A DNA stretch of 64,000 nucleotides from Purshia tridentata (taxonomy: Eukaryota; Streptophyta; Magnoliopsida; Rosales; Rosaceae), in assembly GCA_003254885.1 (NCBI GenBank), contig QANT01002310.1, positions 1 to 64,000 on the forward strand. The letters run 5' to 3'. The number at the start of each line of letters is the position of its first letter. The first letter of the stretch is position 1. Positions 61,353 to 64,000 of the stretch are shown here, one piece after another. The notes below the pieces were generated by a model. That model saw only the letters and a list, made by a program, of their open reading frames with translations. It made no database searches and was not told where the DNA came from. Both the position numbers and the translations under genes were made by a program.

Positions 61353-61900
61353 CAAGCTAGCTAGGATGTCTCGTAACGTTTGATTTTATTGTAATCTGGT
61401 GTAATTAATTTGTTGGTGTATTAATTAATTTCTGAGCTATTTGATTGATAGCTAGCTTGGGATATTATAGTTATAATATTTAGATATAGATACACATCTG
61501 TACGTAATTGTTTACCAACAAAATAATATATCTTCAATTTATCTTAGCTTGTCCAATATTGCATCCACAGTCTCTCTATATTTTGCTTTTACGTCTGGAA
61601 AAGTAATTACATTGTACTTGTTGTGCTTGTATTCTCTCTACCAAAGCTATATATGAGTGGGGATTTATAAGGATTAAGGAATTTCTTTTGCTGGCCGATC
61701 CATCGTGACAACATTTTCTAAACAATAGATTAATAAGACTTCTGGTTTGGTTTGATTAACAATAGATTTAACCAGAGCTCTCTCAATCTCCTGGTTTGGT
61801 TATGTTGTTTTGACTAATTCATTAAATAAAGAGCCTAATAAGACTTCTGGGCTCTTGATGGATAGATTAGAAACCTGGACATTTTAAATTGACCCAGCTA
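61353..61900. other. Spacer after the first BBE-like gene
   Basis: It carries the 3' UTR (first ~200 bp). A phrase with TCTGGTTTGGTT...AATAGATT and AATAAGACTTCTGG appears twice (about 61728-61765 and 61790-61850), a small imperfect repeat. No gene. Confidence 0.5.
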
Positions 61901-61910
61901 ATATTATTGG

Positions 61911-62310
61911 GACAATGCTTGGTTCCTCAAGCTTGAGGACCAACCTTGTCCTCAAGCCCACTAAAAATCATAATTCCGTCATGCCGGCTTAAGATCAAAA
62001 CCGTTTAATTTTTAGATCACTTAATAAAGATCATTTCTAGAAAAAATCAACTCAATCGGAAATCGTTTGATTGTATAACTGTTAACGAATAGATACATGG
62101 TTAGGTCTTTTAACTATGACCTTATATTTATTCGTTGACAATTGTATAACCAAACGATTTCCGATTGAGTTAATTTTTTGTAGAGATGATCTTTATTAGG
62201 TAATCTAAAAATTGAACGGTTCTGATTTTGAACCGGCACGGCGAAATTATGATTTTTGGCAGGCTTAAGGACAAGGTTGGTCCTCAAGCTTGAGGACCCA
62301 AGAATTTTTC
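61911..62310. mobile_element. Mutator-type foldback MITE with 10-bp target duplication
   Basis: Nearly the whole 400-bp element is a palindrome: arms of about 180 bp (61911-62095 and 62120-62310) pair at roughly 85-90 percent. Both tips carry TCCTCAAGCTTGAGGACCAA, itself a palindrome. ATATTATTGG flanks it on both sides (61901-61910 and 62311-62320), the 9-11 bp duplication typical of Mutator elements. Non-coding. Inner words (ATCGGAAA, AAAAAATCAA) resemble those in 30315-30714. Confidence 0.85.
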
Positions 62311-62320
62311 ATATTATTGG

Positions 62321-63003
62321 GTCCATGACAGATTGCAACTGAACCACACAAAAAAACAAAAAAGGAAAAGAAAAGTAAAGCATCTTGGATTTGGTCGTGA
62401 ATTATACTGTTTATACACGTGGGTTTTTTGGACGCAAATTTGATATGTTCAAATTTTTCGGTCAAGCGCATATTGCAGTGGTAAGTGGAGCATGTAAGCA
62501 AGATTGTGGGTTTTTTTGGAAAGGAAGTTGTCATTGTTGAAGTTGGTCTTGTTGCACAAAAGGGGGAAAGTTGATAAAAAAAGCATGAAAGCCAAAAAGG
62601 ATTTTACTTGGCCATCTGGGAAACGAAGAAGCTCACTTTTGTGTATAATAATGTAATTTGAAAGTTACTTCTACAATCCCAAGGGCTCATAAATCATTAC
62701 GAAATCATGGAAAGTATATCTCAATGATACTAGTCAGGCAGTTTATATGGCCCATAAATTTGGTTTTAACTGTGGTCAACTCAAATGCAGTGAAATTTAA
62801 CAAGAAATCAGTCATTATAAGTATTGCCTATTTGCCTTGATATTTATCTTGGGATTTGATTTGCTTCTATTTTTGTTTCGTGCTATGTACCAACAAAAAA
62901 GAACGTTCAGACGTGTGTTTTGAATGCATTTATAAATTTATAAATACAGTCAATGAGTACAAAAGAGCAAAACCTGCATGCAGTAGAAGAAAACCCAAAA
63001 ACA
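62321..63003. other. Promoter region of the second BBE-like gene
   Basis: AT-rich, no gene. A TATA-like TTTATAAATA at about 62937-62946 lies about 60 bp before the ATG at 63004 and would give a 5' UTR of about 30 nt. Confidence 0.6.
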
Positions 63004-64000
63004 ATGAATGTACCAAGCTCTGCACTCCTACTCTTCATTGTCTCTGTCCTTTCGTTTTCAGTATCATGGACAACTTCAGATCAAGTTCTCACTGACTTCC
63101 TCCAATGCCTTCCAAGACAATATTCTGAGTCAGCCCAACAAATCTCTGAAGCCATTTATACCCCTCAAAATACCACTTTTCAATCTGCTGTGTTGGCATA
63201 TATTAAAAACCGCAGATATTCCACAGCTACAACTCCAAAACCTTTGGCTATTGTAGCAGCCAAGCATGAATCCCATGTCCAATCCACTGTGATATGTGCA
63301 AAACAACATGGGCTGCACATTAGAATCCGAAGTGGTGGTCATGACTATGAGGGTCTATCATATGTATCAGATGCCCCCTTTGTCATTCTTGACATGTTCA
63401 ATCTTCGGTCCATTGACATTAATGTCACAAATGAGAGCGCTTGGGTTCAGTCCGGGGCTACTGTTGGTGAACTTTATTATAAAATTGCAGAGACAAGTAA
63501 GGTTCATGGGTTTTCAGCTGCAGCTTGTCCAACTGTTGGTATTGGGGGCCACTTTAGTGGTGGTGGGTATGGGCCCCTGATGAGAAAATATGGGCTTACA
63601 GTGGATAATATTGTAGATGCTAAACTAGTTAATGTGAATGGTACAATTCTTGATAGAAAATCTATGGGAGAAGACCTCTTTTGGGCCATTAGAGGAGGTG
63701 GGGGAGCAAGCTTTGGAGTCATTCTTTCATGGAAGATCAAATTGCTTCCAGTTCCAGCCAATGTGACCGTATTCGATGTTAAAAGGACCTTGGAAGAAGG
63801 TGCCATAGATGTCACTCATCGGTGGCAATACGTGGCACCTAGGCTGCCTAATGACATATTCATCAGAGTAATTTCGCGAGTCAAGAATTATACTGACACT
63901 ACATCAAAACAGGGAATAGGCAACAAGAAGACCGTGGAAGTATCATTTGTTGGTCAGTTTTTGGGACAAACTGACCAGCTTCTTTCATTGATGAATGACA
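63004..64000 (+). CDS. Second berberine-bridge-enzyme-like FAD oxidase (5' part, cut by window end)
   Basis: The frame is open without interruption from ATG 63004 to the window end: 332 complete codons, about 62 percent of the family's usual 530-540. Signal peptide (about 1-25, LLLFIVSVLSFSVSW); His113 in SGGHDYEG and Cys175 in AACPTVGIGGH for bicovalent FAD; GGGGASFGVI. It resembles the gene at 59742, with shared blocks such as LDMFNLRSI and DRKSMGEDLFWAI, but is clearly diverged, so the duplication is not recent. The end and stop lie outside the window, as may further copies. Intronless so far, as usual for the family. Confidence 0.93.
   Translation, partial: MNVPSSALLLFIVSVLSFSVSWTTSDQVLTDFLQCLPRQYSESAQQISEAIYTPQNTTFQSAVLAYIKNRRYSTATTPKPLAIVAAKHESHVQSTVICAKQHGLHIRIRSGGHDYEGLSYVSDAPFVILDMFNLRSIDINVTNESAWVQSGATVGELYYKIAETSKVHGFSAAACPTVGIGGHFSGGGYGPLMRKYGLTVDNIVDAKLVNVNGTILDRKSMGEDLFWAIRGGGGASFGVILSWKIKLLPVPANVTVFDVKRTLEEGAIDVTHRWQYVAPRLPNDIFIRVISRVKNYTDTTSKQGIGNKKTVEVSFVGQFLGQTDQLLSLMND

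Noticed and set aside
63504-63815. Minus-strand open frame of 103 codons in the second BBE-like gene
   Set aside because: Antisense shadow of the sense coding frame, which is open to the window end.
1-64000. A previously undescribed multi-gene system
   Set aside because: Neighbouring genes have unrelated, recognisable functions; only the TWINKY/TWINKLE pair and the BBE-like pair are functionally linked, and both families are known.

Overview
This is nuclear DNA of a flowering plant. The genes have many introns with canonical GT-AG boundaries, the window is AT-rich, intergenic and intronic DNA is full of short inverted-repeat transposons, and the proteins are typical of eudicots. Protein similarity and the transposon style would fit a woody rosid such as Rosaceae, but the sequence alone does not settle the species. 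All protein genes below were assembled by hand from splice sites and reading-frame continuity; every exon junction keeps the frame.

Layout. 1-1902: a minus-strand tRNA-Val(UAC) and small repeats. 1903-11321 (+): a U2AF35-related CCCH zinc-finger / RS protein (C3H5-like), with two TRIM-like relics and one long-TIR DNA transposon in its introns. 11967-12289 (+): an RNase MRP RNA gene with a plant Pol III USE/TATA promoter and a T6 terminator. 12425-18355 (+): a plastid-type FemAB/GNAT-like (DUF482) protein. 20714-28121 (-): an anion channel/transporter of the CLC-c group. 28122-32133: gene-free DNA with two neighbouring inverted-repeat elements. 32134-35890 (+): TWINKY, a primase-only paralogue of TWINKLE. 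36935-38839 (+): CLPP4, a plastid Clp protease subunit. 40093-52209 (+): TWINKLE, the full organellar primase-helicase with 21 exons. 53851-55665 (+): a patellin (SEC14-GOLD). 59742-61352 (+) and 63004-64000 (+, cut by the window end): two berberine-bridge-enzyme-like flavoprotein oxidases.

How the genes relate. TWINKY and TWINKLE share nearly every intron position through the primase half and flank CLPP4, so they look like an old local duplication with an unrelated gene between them. Both are predicted to act in organelle DNA replication. CLPP4 and the DUF482 protein are also predicted to go to the plastid. The two BBE-like genes are a tandem pair separated by a Mutator-type MITE. The other genes are unrelated housekeeping or membrane functions.

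I found no convincing undescribed biological system. The most valuable non-obvious items are the RNase MRP RNA gene, the TWINKY/TWINKLE pair, an altered selectivity motif and a partial exon duplication in the CLC gene, a run of competing 3' splice sites before the RS exon of the C3H5-like gene, and a MITE sitting 10 bases inside a TWINKLE intron.
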